64,000 bases of DNA from Microbacterium sp. Leaf288 (GTDB taxonomy: Bacteria > Actinomycetota > Actinomycetes > Actinomycetales > Microbacteriaceae): contig NZ_LMNI01000011.1 of the NCBI RefSeq assembly GCF_001422925.1, forward strand, positions 196,515 through 260,514, given 5' to 3'. Below are positions 32,243 to 40,366 of this stretch, piece after piece; the stretch's first letter is position 1; every line of letters begins with the position of its first letter. A model generated the notes under the pieces. The model was not told where the DNA came from, searched no databases, and worked only from the letters and a program-made list of their open reading frames with translations. The translations under genes and the position numbers were made by a program.

Positions 32243-32458
32243 CTACGCGACGGCGCACACCGCGGGGTCGTGCTCCGAGACGTGCAGTCCGATCGGCCGA
32301 GCCCAGGCGACGCGCTGCGGGGCGGCGATGACGCTAGCCGGGCGGCGCGGGGCGACAGCGATCTTCCGCTCGCGGATGGAGGCGAGGATCGCGTGCTCGC
32401 GGTCTCGCGACCAGGTGTCGTGGCGGTACTGCTGTTCGGCGGCGTATACAGCGAACAT
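32243..32458 (-). CDS. Small hypothetical protein
   Basis: The 71-residue basic protein begins MFAVYAAEQQYRHDTWSRDRE and contains ASIRERKIAVAPRRPASVIAA. The family is not recognised and no membrane segment is visible. ACGGAGGAAACC directly before the ATG supports it. Its promoter region carries a direct repeat of TGTCGGAACC (32472-32509), which suggests dedicated regulation. It lies 9 bp from the converging DUF1622 gene. Confidence 0.65.
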   Translation of the reverse strand: MFAVYAAEQQYRHDTWSRDREHAILASIRERKIAVAPRRPASVIAAPQRVAWARPIGLHVSEHDPAVCAVA

Positions 32459-32471
32459 GGTTTCCTCCGTT

Positions 32472-32509
32472 GGTTCCGACAGTGTGAAACCTACGCGGGG
32501 GTTCCGACA
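32472..32509 (-). promoter_or_regulatory. Direct repeats TGTCGGAACC flanking a TAGGTT box
   Basis: On the minus strand TGTCGGAACC occurs at 32509-32500 and again at 32481-32472, 28 bp apart centre to centre. A TAGGTTT -10-like box lies between the copies, upstream of the 71-residue protein. The pair could be an activator or repressor site. Confidence 0.5.
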
Positions 32510-32568
32510 TTGCCGGCTGCGACGGGGATGGCAGGATTCCGGCGAGACCAGGCAGTCGTGCGCCGTCG

Positions 32569-33300
32569 TCACACCGATCCGGCGAACTCGCGGATGACCC
32601 GCGCGGCGGGTGCGGCATCCCGGATCATCGTCTCGTGGCCATGCCCCGCCACCTCGGCCAGCCGGCCGTCCGGCAGGGTGTCGGCGATCCGTCGGCACCA
32701 CTGCTGCGGCGCCACGATGTCGTCCTCGCCGCGGAGCACCAGCGCGGGCATCCGCACGCGCGGCAGCACGTCCTCGGGACGGTGCCGGAGCACCGCGCGG
32801 AACTTGGCGCGCAGCCGCGGTCCGGCGCGCAGGTACTCCCGGGCGCCCCGCGCGATCACCACCGGGCTCTCGACGGCGATGTCGCGCAGGAGACGCCACA
32901 GCTGCCGCGGCGCCGTCCGCGCCGTGGGGTCGACGGTCGGTCCGATGAGCACGATGCGCTCGGCGAGTGCGGGGTGGCGCACGGCGACCTCCAGCGCGAC
33001 CTGCGCTCCCATCGAGTGCCCGATGACGACGGCGGGTGTGCGCACCCGGGCCCGGAGGTAGGCGGCGACGAGGTCGGCGGTGCGCTCGATCGTGAGCACC
33101 CGGCGCGGTTCGGGAGCCTCGCCGTAGCCGGGGAGGTCGAACGCGACCACCTCGCCGTCGCCCAGATGGCGCTCGAGATCGGCGAAGACGCTGCGGCCCA
33201 TGCCGATGCCGTGGATGAGCACGTACACGCGCTCGCCGCGGCCGCGCCGCTCGGCGACGAGCGTCGCGCCGGCGTGCGCGAACCTCTCGACCTCCGTCAT
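32569..33300 (-). CDS. Alpha/beta hydrolase
   Basis: The 243-residue protein has the standard fold: VYVLIHGIGMGRSVFADLE (HG oxyanion motif), VVAFDLPGYGEAPEP, the nucleophile elbow VVIGHSMGAQVALE (Ser in GHSMG), an acid in LVLRGEDDIVAP, and catalytic His in VAGHGHETMI. It is probably an esterase or small-molecule hydrolase in the cytosol. It starts 3 bp after the stop of the upstream gene on the same strand, so the two are cotranscribed. Confidence 0.88.
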   Translation of the reverse strand: MTEVERFAHAGATLVAERRGRGERVYVLIHGIGMGRSVFADLERHLGDGEVVAFDLPGYGEAPEPRRVLTIERTADLVAAYLRARVRTPAVVIGHSMGAQVALEVAVRHPALAERIVLIGPTVDPTARTAPRQLWRLLRDIAVESPVVIARGAREYLRAGPRLRAKFRAVLRHRPEDVLPRVRMPALVLRGEDDIVAPQQWCRRIADTLPDGRLAEVAGHGHETMIRDAAPAARVIREFAGSV

Positions 33301-33303
33301 GGA

Positions 33304-33864
33304 TCAGGCGGCGCCCGGCTGATCGCGCAGGCCGACGCGATCGGGGATGTCGAACTGCACGCGCGGCAGCCACGCCTCGGGCTCGGGCCACGGCCGCGAG
33401 GCGGGCAGCGTGCGCAGCCTCGCCCGCAGAGCGGTGCCGGATGCCTCGACCGGGAGCACGCGCGACGGCGCGTGATGGGCGAGCGCCCCGAGCCACCAGT
33501 GCCGCCAGGCGCCCTCGATCGCCTCCGGTCCCGCGACGACGTAGTAGTCGGGCATGACGGCCTCACCCGACGCGAACAGCGACAGCAGCGCCCCGACCTC
33601 CGCCTCGAGGGAGCCGAGCGTGGCGCGCTCCTCGTACAGCTCGACCCAGGCCGACGCGACGTGCTCCAGCGGGTCGGCGTCGTGGACGACGTACGGCATG
33701 GAGACCGAGGCGACGAGGTGCGCGGCGACTGCGGGGTCGGCCTCGCGCAGCGACAGCGCGACGAGCGCGGGAACATCGGCGAGACCGGTCAGCAGTTCGT
33801 CGCTGTCGGACCCGACGAGCGCGACCACGGTCGATCGCGGAGCGGTGTCTGCGTTGTGCGCCAT
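33304..33864 (-). CDS. Hypothetical protein
   Basis: The 186-residue protein (MAHNADTAPRSTVVALVGSDSDELL at the N terminus) is not recognised. It has features of an alpha/beta fold, is rich in Trp in the middle (GAWRHWWLGALAHH), and has no signal peptide. A TATCGT box lies 5 bases before ATG 33864, suggesting a leaderless transcript that continues into the hydrolase gene. An earlier in-frame start at 33906 lacks support. Confidence 0.65.
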   Translation of the reverse strand: MAHNADTAPRSTVVALVGSDSDELLTGLADVPALVALSLREADPAVAAHLVASVSMPYVVHDADPLEHVASAWVELYEERATLGSLEAEVGALLSLFASGEAVMPDYYVVAGPEAIEGAWRHWWLGALAHHAPSRVLPVEASGTALRARLRTLPASRPWPEPEAWLPRVQFDIPDRVGLRDQPGAA

Positions 33865-33952
33865 GTTCCACGATACGTCCGGCGGAGGACCGAGGGGAGG
33901 GTGCACCGCCGGAAGACGCGCGAACCCGGCCGGCGGCGACGCCGCCGCGCGG

Positions 33953-34426
33953 TCACTCCGCGGTGAGCACCACCGTCGCGAGATCCGCCCCGAACGTGAA
34001 GCGCGCGTCGACCGTGCCGCCGCGGAGCACGCCCGGCAGCCACCGCGAGGCGTCGTCCCACATGCGTGCGTAGGGCACGGCGTCGAGGCCGTACCACTGC
34101 GGCGTCATCCCGTCGCGCTCGACGGGATCGCCCTGCCACCGTCGGCACACGAACACCGTCGCCTGCTGGGACCACGCGCGCCGGGTGGGGAAGTGGTACT
34201 CGACCGTTCCGGCGACCTGCAGATCGGATGCCGCGACCCGCACGCCGACCGACTCCCGGGCCTCGCGGACGGCGGCTTCGTCGGCGCCCTCGCCGGGATC
34301 GACCCAGCCGCAGATGCCGACGACCTTCCCCTGGCCGAGCCCGGTGCGCTTGCGGCCCAGCAGCACCTCGGCGCCCTGCGGTCCGCGGCGCAGCAGGAAC
34401 ACCACGCAGACCCCGGGCAAGGACAT
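33953..34426 (-). CDS. Nudix hydrolase with a variant Nudix box
   Basis: The 157-residue MutT-like protein starts GVCVVFLLRRGPQGAEVLLGRKRTGLGQGKVVGI. Its Nudix box reads GWVDPGEGADEAAVREARESVGV. Against the consensus G-x5-E-x7-R-E-U-x-E-E-x-G-U, the second Glu of the EE pair is Ser, which may weaken metal binding. The KRTGLGQGK segment recalls 8-oxo-dGTPases of the MTH1 type. TACCCT lies 6 bases before the ATG, so it is probably leaderless. It is divergent from sbcD. Confidence 0.85.
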   Translation of the reverse strand: MSLPGVCVVFLLRRGPQGAEVLLGRKRTGLGQGKVVGICGWVDPGEGADEAAVREARESVGVRVAASDLQVAGTVEYHFPTRRAWSQQATVFVCRRWQGDPVERDGMTPQWYGLDAVPYARMWDDASRWLPGVLRGGTVDARFTFGADLATVVLTAE

Positions 34427-34537
34427 GGCTCGAGGGTACGCGCCGGAGGCGCCGCACCGACGCGGAAACCCCGGTGGTTCGCGGGTCCGCGGCCTGCCTG
34501 GCGGGCGATGTCAGGGGCCGAACGTACCGTGTTGAGC

Positions 34538-35686
34538 ATGCGGATCCTGCACACCTCGGACTGGCACATCGGGCGGTCGTTCCACGGCCACTCGACGCTC
34601 GATGCGCTGCGTGGTGTGCTGCAGGCGCTGGTCGCGCAGGTGGCGGAGCGCGACGTCGACCTCGTGATCGTCGCGGGCGACGTGTTCGACTCCGCGACCC
34701 CCGCGGCGGGCGCCTACACGCTCCTGACCGACGCGCTGCGGGGCCTCGCCGACGCGGGTGCGACCGTCGTCGTCACGAGCGGCAACCACGACTCGGCGGC
34801 CCGGCTCGGCTTCCAGTCGCGCCTCCTCCGCGACGGCGTCCACGTCGTCACCGATCCCGCCACCATCGGGACCCCCGTCACCGTCCACGACGAGCACGGC
34901 CCGGTGCATGTGTACGGCATCCCGTACCTCGAGCCCGTGCTCCTGCGCGGTGCCTGGCCCGGCGTGCGCACACAGGCCGACGTGCTCGCGCAGGCGATGG
35001 ACCTGGTGCGGACGGATGCTGCGGCCCGGGGTGCGCGCTCGATCGCGGTCGCGCACTGCTTCGCGGCGGGGGTCGAGCCGACGCCGCACCTCGAGCGCGA
35101 CATCCAGCAGGGCGGGCTCGACATCGTTCCGCTGTCCACCTTCGACGGTGTGGATTACATGGCCCTCGGCCACATCCACGGGCGTCAGCAGCTCTCGCCG
35201 CGCGTGCGATACGCCGGGGCTCCCCTGCACTACAGCTTCGACGAGGGGCACAAGCCGCGCGGGTCGTGGCTCGTCGAGCTCGGCGCCGACGGACTCGGCG
35301 ACGTGGAGTGGTTGCCGCTGCCGGTGCCGCGCACCCTCACCACGCTGACCGCGACGCTGGACGAGCTGCTCGCCGACGAGCGCTTCGCGACCCACGCCGA
35401 CGACTGGGTGCGCGCCGAATACACCGATCCGCTGCCGCAGCGCGACCCGATGCGGCGACTGCTCGCCCGATTCCCCTTCTGCGCCGAGGTGCGTCACGCT
35501 CCGGTCGCGACGCGCACCGACGACGCCCGCACCTACGCCGAGCGGGTGCGCTCCGCGCGCAACGACGCCGAGCTCGTCGACGCCTTCCTCTCCCATGTGC
35601 GCGAGGGCGAGGGCGCGTCGATCCGCGAGGCGGAGCTCGTCGGCGAGCTGCTGGAGCAGCGCGCGCGGGTGGAGGCGACGGCGTGA
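34538..35686 (+). CDS. sbcD: Exonuclease subunit SbcD
   Basis: The 382-residue Mre11-type nuclease cleaves DNA hairpins and processes ends together with SbcC. Metallophosphoesterase motifs are HTSDWHIGRS (Asp8, His10), VAGDVFDSATP, TSGNHDSAARLGF, and the C-terminal ALGHIHGRQQ. A cap domain follows from about residue 280. TACCGT lies 7 bases before the ATG, so the mRNA is probably leaderless. The stop overlaps the sbcC GTG as GTGA, giving translational coupling at equal dosage. Confidence 0.95.
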   Translation: MRILHTSDWHIGRSFHGHSTLDALRGVLQALVAQVAERDVDLVIVAGDVFDSATPAAGAYTLLTDALRGLADAGATVVVTSGNHDSAARLGFQSRLLRDGVHVVTDPATIGTPVTVHDEHGPVHVYGIPYLEPVLLRGAWPGVRTQADVLAQAMDLVRTDAAARGARSIAVAHCFAAGVEPTPHLERDIQQGGLDIVPLSTFDGVDYMALGHIHGRQQLSPRVRYAGAPLHYSFDEGHKPRGSWLVELGADGLGDVEWLPLPVPRTLTTLTATLDELLADERFATHADDWVRAEYTDPLPQRDPMRRLLARFPFCAEVRHAPVATRTDDARTYAERVRSARNDAELVDAFLSHVREGEGASIREAELVGELLEQRARVEATA

Positions 35687-38600
35687 GGCTGCACCGCCTC
35701 GAGCTCACCGGCTTCGGGCCGTTCCGCGAGAAGCAGAGCGTCGACTTCGAGTCGTTCGAGCACGACGGCATCTTCCTCATCGCCGGTCGCACCGGCGCGG
35801 GTAAATCGAGCATCCTCGACGGCGTCTGCTTCGCGCTGTACGGCAGCGTGCCCCGTTACGAGACGGGCGACAAGCGCCTGCGCAGCGACCACTGCGCACC
35901 CGAGGATCCCACCGAGGTCCGCCTCGAGTTCACCGTCGGCGACCGTCGCTGGCGCGTCACCCGTGCCCCGGAGTACCAGCGGCCGGCACGCCGCGGCGGC
36001 GGGCTCACCACCGAGCCCACGCGCGCGGAGCTCGAAGAGCTCGTCGATGGCGCGTGGACCGGCCGCGCGGCGAAACCCCGCGACGTCGGGCTGTTCCTCG
36101 ACGAGGTGCTCGGGCTCAACGCCCAGCAGTTCCAGCAGGTGATCCTGCTCGCGCAGAACCGGTTCTCGAGGTTTCTCCTCGCCTCCGGCACGGAGCGGCA
36201 GTCTCTGCTGCGCGCCCTCTTCGGCACGCGTCGCTACGAGGAGTACGCGCGCGAGCTGGGTGAGCGCAGCAAGGCGGCGCAGCACGAGCTCGACGCGCTC
36301 GGCGAACGGGCCCGCACCCTGCTCGATCAGGCGGAGCGCCTGATCGCGGCGCACGAGCTGGTGCCCGCCGAGGAGGCCGCGGGCGAGGCTCCGCTCGACC
36401 TGCCGGCGCGGCGCGCGGCGGTCGACCTCGGTCAGCAGCGTGCGTCGTACCGCCTCGACACGCTGACGCGCGAGCGCGTGACCGCGGACGACGCCCGCAC
36501 CGTCGCGGAGGCGGCACACGCCGAGCGGGTCGCGCTGGCGAAGGCGCAGGCCGAGCTCGGCCGCGCGCGGGAACGACTCGCCACGCTCGAAGAGGCCGGC
36601 CCGCAGATCGCCGACGACCGTCGGCGACTGACCCGGGCGCGCTTCGCTGAGGCGCTGCGGGCGCCACTCGAGACGGCACGCCGAGCCGAGCGCAGCGCGG
36701 CGACGACGGCCGAGCTGGCCGCGTCGGCCGACGCGGCATGGGGCCGTGCCGTCGCCGGCACCGACGACGCGGGCGCCCCCGATCTCTCTGCGGTGGTCGA
36801 GCGTCTCACCGGCGAGCTGGCCGTGTGGACCGCCGCCCTCGCGCAGGAGGCGGCCCTGGCCGACGGCGAATCGCGGAAGACGGCTGCCGCAGCGGAGGTG
36901 GCGCGGCTCGAGGCGGATGTCGTCGCCCTCGATGCGCAACGGGCGCAGGTGCCGGCCGAGCTCGAGCGCATCGACACGGAACTCGAGGCCGAGCGCGCGG
37001 CGGCCTCCCGCCGCGATCCCGCGCGCGAGCGCCACGAAGAGCTCACCGGGCGCCTTGCGGCCGCCGTCGAGGCCGAAGGGCTCGCCGCCACCCAGCGCGC
37101 CGCCGAGATCGACCACCGCGACGCGGCCGCAGCTGCCGCTGCCGCCGCGGCAAGGGTGGCCGCGCTGCTCCAACTCCGTCTCGACGGCTACGCGGGCGAG
37201 CTCGCGACGACGCTCGTCGAGGGCGAGCCCTGCGCCGTGTGTGGGGCCACGGCGCATCCGTCGCCTGCCGCGCCGGCCGACGAGCCGGTGACCGATGAGC
37301 TCCTCGCTGCTGCCGAATCCGAGCGTGATGCGGCGGCCGCGCACGAGCGCACCGCGGCGGACGCGGCGAAGACCGCCCGGGAACGCCAGGGTGCGGCGGC
37401 CGCTCGCGCCGGCGGCGAAGGCATCGAGGCGCTCCGCGGGCAGCTGGCCGCCGCCACCGCCGAGCTGGCCGCCGCCGAGCGCGCCGTCGAACGCCGCGAT
37501 GCACTCGCGGCCCGGCGCACCGAGCTGGCGGCGCTCGACCACGAGGCCGAGGCATCCCGCGCGTCTCTGACGGAGCGGCTCGCGGAGGCACGCACCCGCA
37601 TCGCGGCGCTGGAGGAGCGGGTCGCGGCGGCCCGCGAGGCGGTCGACGCGGCCCGCGGCGGGCATGTCAGCGTCGCGGACCGCGTCGTGCACGCCACCTC
37701 GATCCGCGACGCGGGCCGGGCGGCGGTCGATGCCCGCGCCGAGGCGCACCGCGCGGCGATCCTGGCCGCGCAGGCGCGCACCGACGTCGAAGAGCGAGTC
37801 GCAGCATCCGTGTTCGCCGATGCCGCCGAGGCGAACGCCGCCCTTGCCGCACCTCGCGACGTGGAAGCTCTCGCCGAGCGGATCTCGGCGCACGACACGC
37901 AGCTCGGCGCGGCGCGGGCACGGATGCTCGAGCTCGAGCTCGAACTCGCGGGCGCGCCGACCGAGCCTGTCGATACCGAGGCGTCGCGGGCCGCGCTCGC
38001 GGCCGCCGACGAAGGACGCACCGAGGCGCTCCGGGCAGAGAGCGACGCCCGCACGCTGGTGGCCGGACTCCGCGATCTCGCGATGCAGATCGATCAGGCG
38101 TACGCCGGCGTCGCGGCACGGGCCGCAGATGCCGCGGCCATCGCCCGGCTCGCCGACACCGTCGCCGGGCGCGCCCCCAACACGATGAAGATGGACCTCG
38201 AGACGTTCGTGCTGGCCGCCGATCTTGAAGAGATCGTGGCCGCCGCGAACCTGCGGCTCAGCGACATGTCGTCGGGGCGCTACCGGCTGCAGCACACCGA
38301 TGCGCGGGCCGCGCGCGGCGCCGCCTCGGGCCTCGGCCTCGAGATCATGGACGCCTTCACCGGCCAGTCACGTCCAGCCCAGTCGCTCTCGGGCGGCGAG
38401 ACGTTCCTCGCGTCGCTCGCGCTCGCCCTCGGGCTCGCCGAGGTGGTCACCGCCCGGGCGGGAGGTGTGCGGCTCGACACCCTGTTCGTCGACGAAGGCT
38501 TCGGCTCGCTCGACGAGGAGACCCTCGACCTCGCGATGCGCACCCTCGACGAGCTGAGGCAGGGCGGGCGCACCGTGGGCGTCATCAGCCATGTGGCCGC

Positions 38601-38691
38601 GATGAAGGAGCAGCTGCCCGCGCAGCTCGCGGTCGAGGCGACACCTGCCGGGCCGAGCGTCATCCGGCAGGACGCAGCCGCCCGCGTCTGA
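35683..38691 (+). CDS. sbcC: Exonuclease subunit SbcC (SMC-like ATPase)
   Basis: The 1002-residue Rad50-type ATPase has Walker A GRTGAGKS (residues 35-42), a Q-loop region near FQQVILLAQNRFSRFLLASG, two long Ala/Glu/Arg-rich coiled coils, and a zinc hook CAVC (Cys517, Cys520) at their apex. The signature LSGGETFLASLALALG and Walker B LFVDEGFGSLDEETL lie near the C terminus. It tethers DNA and drives the SbcD nuclease with ATP. Length matches the family. GGAGG precedes the GTG, which overlaps the sbcD stop. Confidence 0.95.
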   Translation: MRLHRLELTGFGPFREKQSVDFESFEHDGIFLIAGRTGAGKSSILDGVCFALYGSVPRYETGDKRLRSDHCAPEDPTEVRLEFTVGDRRWRVTRAPEYQRPARRGGGLTTEPTRAELEELVDGAWTGRAAKPRDVGLFLDEVLGLNAQQFQQVILLAQNRFSRFLLASGTERQSLLRALFGTRRYEEYARELGERSKAAQHELDALGERARTLLDQAERLIAAHELVPAEEAAGEAPLDLPARRAAVDLGQQRASYRLDTLTRERVTADDARTVAEAAHAERVALAKAQAELGRARERLATLEEAGPQIADDRRRLTRARFAEALRAPLETARRAERSAATTAELAASADAAWGRAVAGTDDAGAPDLSAVVERLTGELAVWTAALAQEAALADGESRKTAAAAEVARLEADVVALDAQRAQVPAELERIDTELEAERAAASRRDPARERHEELTGRLAAAVEAEGLAATQRAAEIDHRDAAAAAAAAAARVAALLQLRLDGYAGELATTLVEGEPCAVCGATAHPSPAAPADEPVTDELLAAAESERDAAAAHERTAADAAKTARERQGAAAARAGGEGIEALRGQLAAATAELAAAERAVERRDALAARRTELAALDHEAEASRASLTERLAEARTRIAALEERVAAAREAVDAARGGHVSVADRVVHATSIRDAGRAAVDARAEAHRAAILAAQARTDVEERVAASVFADAAEANAALAAPRDVEALAERISAHDTQLGAARARMLELELELAGAPTEPVDTEASRAALAAADEGRTEALRAESDARTLVAGLRDLAMQIDQAYAGVAARAADAAAIARLADTVAGRAPNTMKMDLETFVLAADLEEIVAAANLRLSDMSSGRYRLQHTDARAARGAASGLGLEIMDAFTGQSRPAQSLSGGETFLASLALALGLAEVVTARAGGVRLDTLFVDEGFGSLDEETLDLAMRTLDELRQGGRTVGVISHVAAMKEQLPAQLAVEATPAGPSVIRQDAAARV

Positions 38692-38880
38692 GCCACGGCT
38701 CGGTCCGCCCATCCCGCGCGGCAATGTGGGTCTTCTCCCTCTGTCGCCCGGGCGATGCACGGGTGTATCGTTCGCGGCAGATCGCTTCCTGGGGGAATCG
38801 CGATCCCGCCCGACCGCCGGCGCCCGTCCGGCCGCGGCTGTTCGCCGCGCCCTCTCGTTACGACGACGTACGGAGTCGAC

Positions 38881-39732
38881 ATGCGTTCCACCACCCGGGC
38901 GCGCCGCGCCCTCGCCGCGTTCGCGGCATCCGCCCTCCTTCTCACCGGCACTCTCAGCGCCGCCTCTGCCGCGCATGCCGCACCCGCGCCGGCGACGATC
39001 ACTCGCATGGCCGCGCTGGGGGACTCGATCACCCAGGCGGCGATGACGTGTTCGAGCCTCACGTCGTGTCCGACCAACAGCTGGTCCACGGGATCCACGA
39101 CGTCGGTCAACTCGCACCTGCAGCGGCTGCGGGCGGCCGGGGCTACGGGCCTCGTCAACGTCTTCAACGACGCCAAGTCGGGTGCGGGATCGTCGGCGCT
39201 CCCCGCCCAGGCGCAGATGGCCGCCGGACAGGGGGCCCAGTACGTCACGATCGAGATCGGCGCGATCGACGCCTGCACCCGGACCGTGGCGCAGATGACG
39301 ACGGTCGATGCGTTCCGGACCAACGTGCAGTCGGCGCTCTCCACCCTTGCGGCGAGTGCCGCGGCGCCGGAGATCTTCGTCGCGAGCATCCCGAGCCTGC
39401 AGCGCCTCTACGACATCAACAGATCGAGTCTGTCCGCCCGTCTCGCGTGGTCGCTGCTCGGCACCTGCCAGTCGATGCTCGCCAACCCGAGCAGCAGCGC
39501 GACCGCCGACGTGCAGCGCCGCACGCTGGTTCAGCAGCGGGTGACCGATTTCAACAAGGTGCTGGAGGCCGCCTGCGCAGCCACTGCGAAGTGCCGGTTC
39601 GACGGATACGCGGTCGCGAACTATGCGTTCGTGAAGTCCGACATCTCGACGCGCGACTACTTCCACCCGTCGCTGTCGGGCCAGGCGACGCTGGCGAACA
39701 TCACGTGGGCGAAGACGCAGTGGGTGTCGTAA
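38881..39732 (+). CDS. Secreted SGNH/GDSL-family esterase
   Basis: The 283-residue protein has a signal peptide (RARRALAAFAASALLLTGTL...AAHA, cleavage near residue 33). The mature enzyme shows the nucleophile block MAALGDSITQ, a block around EIGAIDACTR, and the catalytic Asp/His of RDYFHPSLSGQATLA. Paired Cys residues (TCSSLTSC, CQSM, CAATAKC) suggest disulfides. It should act outside the cell on ester bonds of lipids or polysaccharide acyl groups. GGAG lies before the ATG. The 189 bp upstream shows no strong promoter or other gene. Confidence 0.87.
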   Translation: MRSTTRARRALAAFAASALLLTGTLSAASAAHAAPAPATITRMAALGDSITQAAMTCSSLTSCPTNSWSTGSTTSVNSHLQRLRAAGATGLVNVFNDAKSGAGSSALPAQAQMAAGQGAQYVTIEIGAIDACTRTVAQMTTVDAFRTNVQSALSTLAASAAAPEIFVASIPSLQRLYDINRSSLSARLAWSLLGTCQSMLANPSSSATADVQRRTLVQQRVTDFNKVLEAACAATAKCRFDGYAVANYAFVKSDISTRDYFHPSLSGQATLANITWAKTQWVS

Positions 39733-39739
39733 GTCGGGG

Positions 39740-40297
39740 TCAGACGCCGTAGTCGGCGCGGATGCGGTCGCGCAGCTGGTGGCTGCAGGCGGTCACGGCG
39801 GTGCGCCAGTCGGTGATCGCGCCGTCCTGGGCGCGATCTGAGACGGCCTTGAGCACGCGGATCGGCACGCCGAAGCGCTCTGCGACCCAGATGTAGGCGT
39901 ACGTCTCCATGTCGACGAGGACGGCGCCGAGCGGACGGATGACCTCCACGGCCTCGGAGTCGTCGACGAAGTGGTCGCCCGTGGCGATCGTCACGCCGTC
40001 GGCGTCGAGCTCGACGCGCGCCGGCAGCGACACGTGCTGGCCGACGATGCCGTCAATGTCGGTGACGTCGTGCTGCAGGGCGGCCGAGATCTCGTAGACG
40101 GATGCGTCGAGCCGCGCGTCGATCGCCCCCGCGGTGCCGACCACCACGATCTCGTCGTAGGCGGTCGCGTCGAGTGCGCGGGTGAGCGCGTAGGTCGCCT
40201 GCAGCTTGCCGGGGCCGGTGACGAGACGGTCGAATCCGTCGAGGTCTTCCGGGAAGGCGACGAGTTCGGAGGCGAGGGCGGCGACGAGGAGTCTCAC
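39740..40297 (-). CDS. MTA/SAH nucleosidase-like protein (PNP/UDP family)
   Basis: The 185-residue protein matches the nucleoside phosphorylase/nucleosidase family: RLLVAALASELVAFPE, VVGTAGAID, ATGDHFV, then VDMETYAYIWVAERFGVPIRVLKAVSDRA, which holds the Glu of the MET motif and the catalytic Asp of SD. Such enzymes cleave the glycosidic bond of methylthioadenosine, S-adenosylhomocysteine or other nucleosides. It is shorter than classical MTAN (about 230 residues). GTG 40297 has GGGAGG touching it, so the start is not certain. It converges with the SGNH gene. Confidence 0.8.
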   Translation of the reverse strand: MRLLVAALASELVAFPEDLDGFDRLVTGPGKLQATYALTRALDATAYDEIVVVGTAGAIDARLDASVYEISAALQHDVTDIDGIVGQHVSLPARVELDADGVTIATGDHFVDDSEAVEVIRPLGAVLVDMETYAYIWVAERFGVPIRVLKAVSDRAQDGAITDWRTAVTACSHQLRDRIRADYGV

Positions 40298-40366
40298 CCT
40301 CCCATCATCTCCCGCGCACCGGGGTTCGCGCCCGCCGCTGTGCGGAACGGGGTTAGCCTGGGCGAG

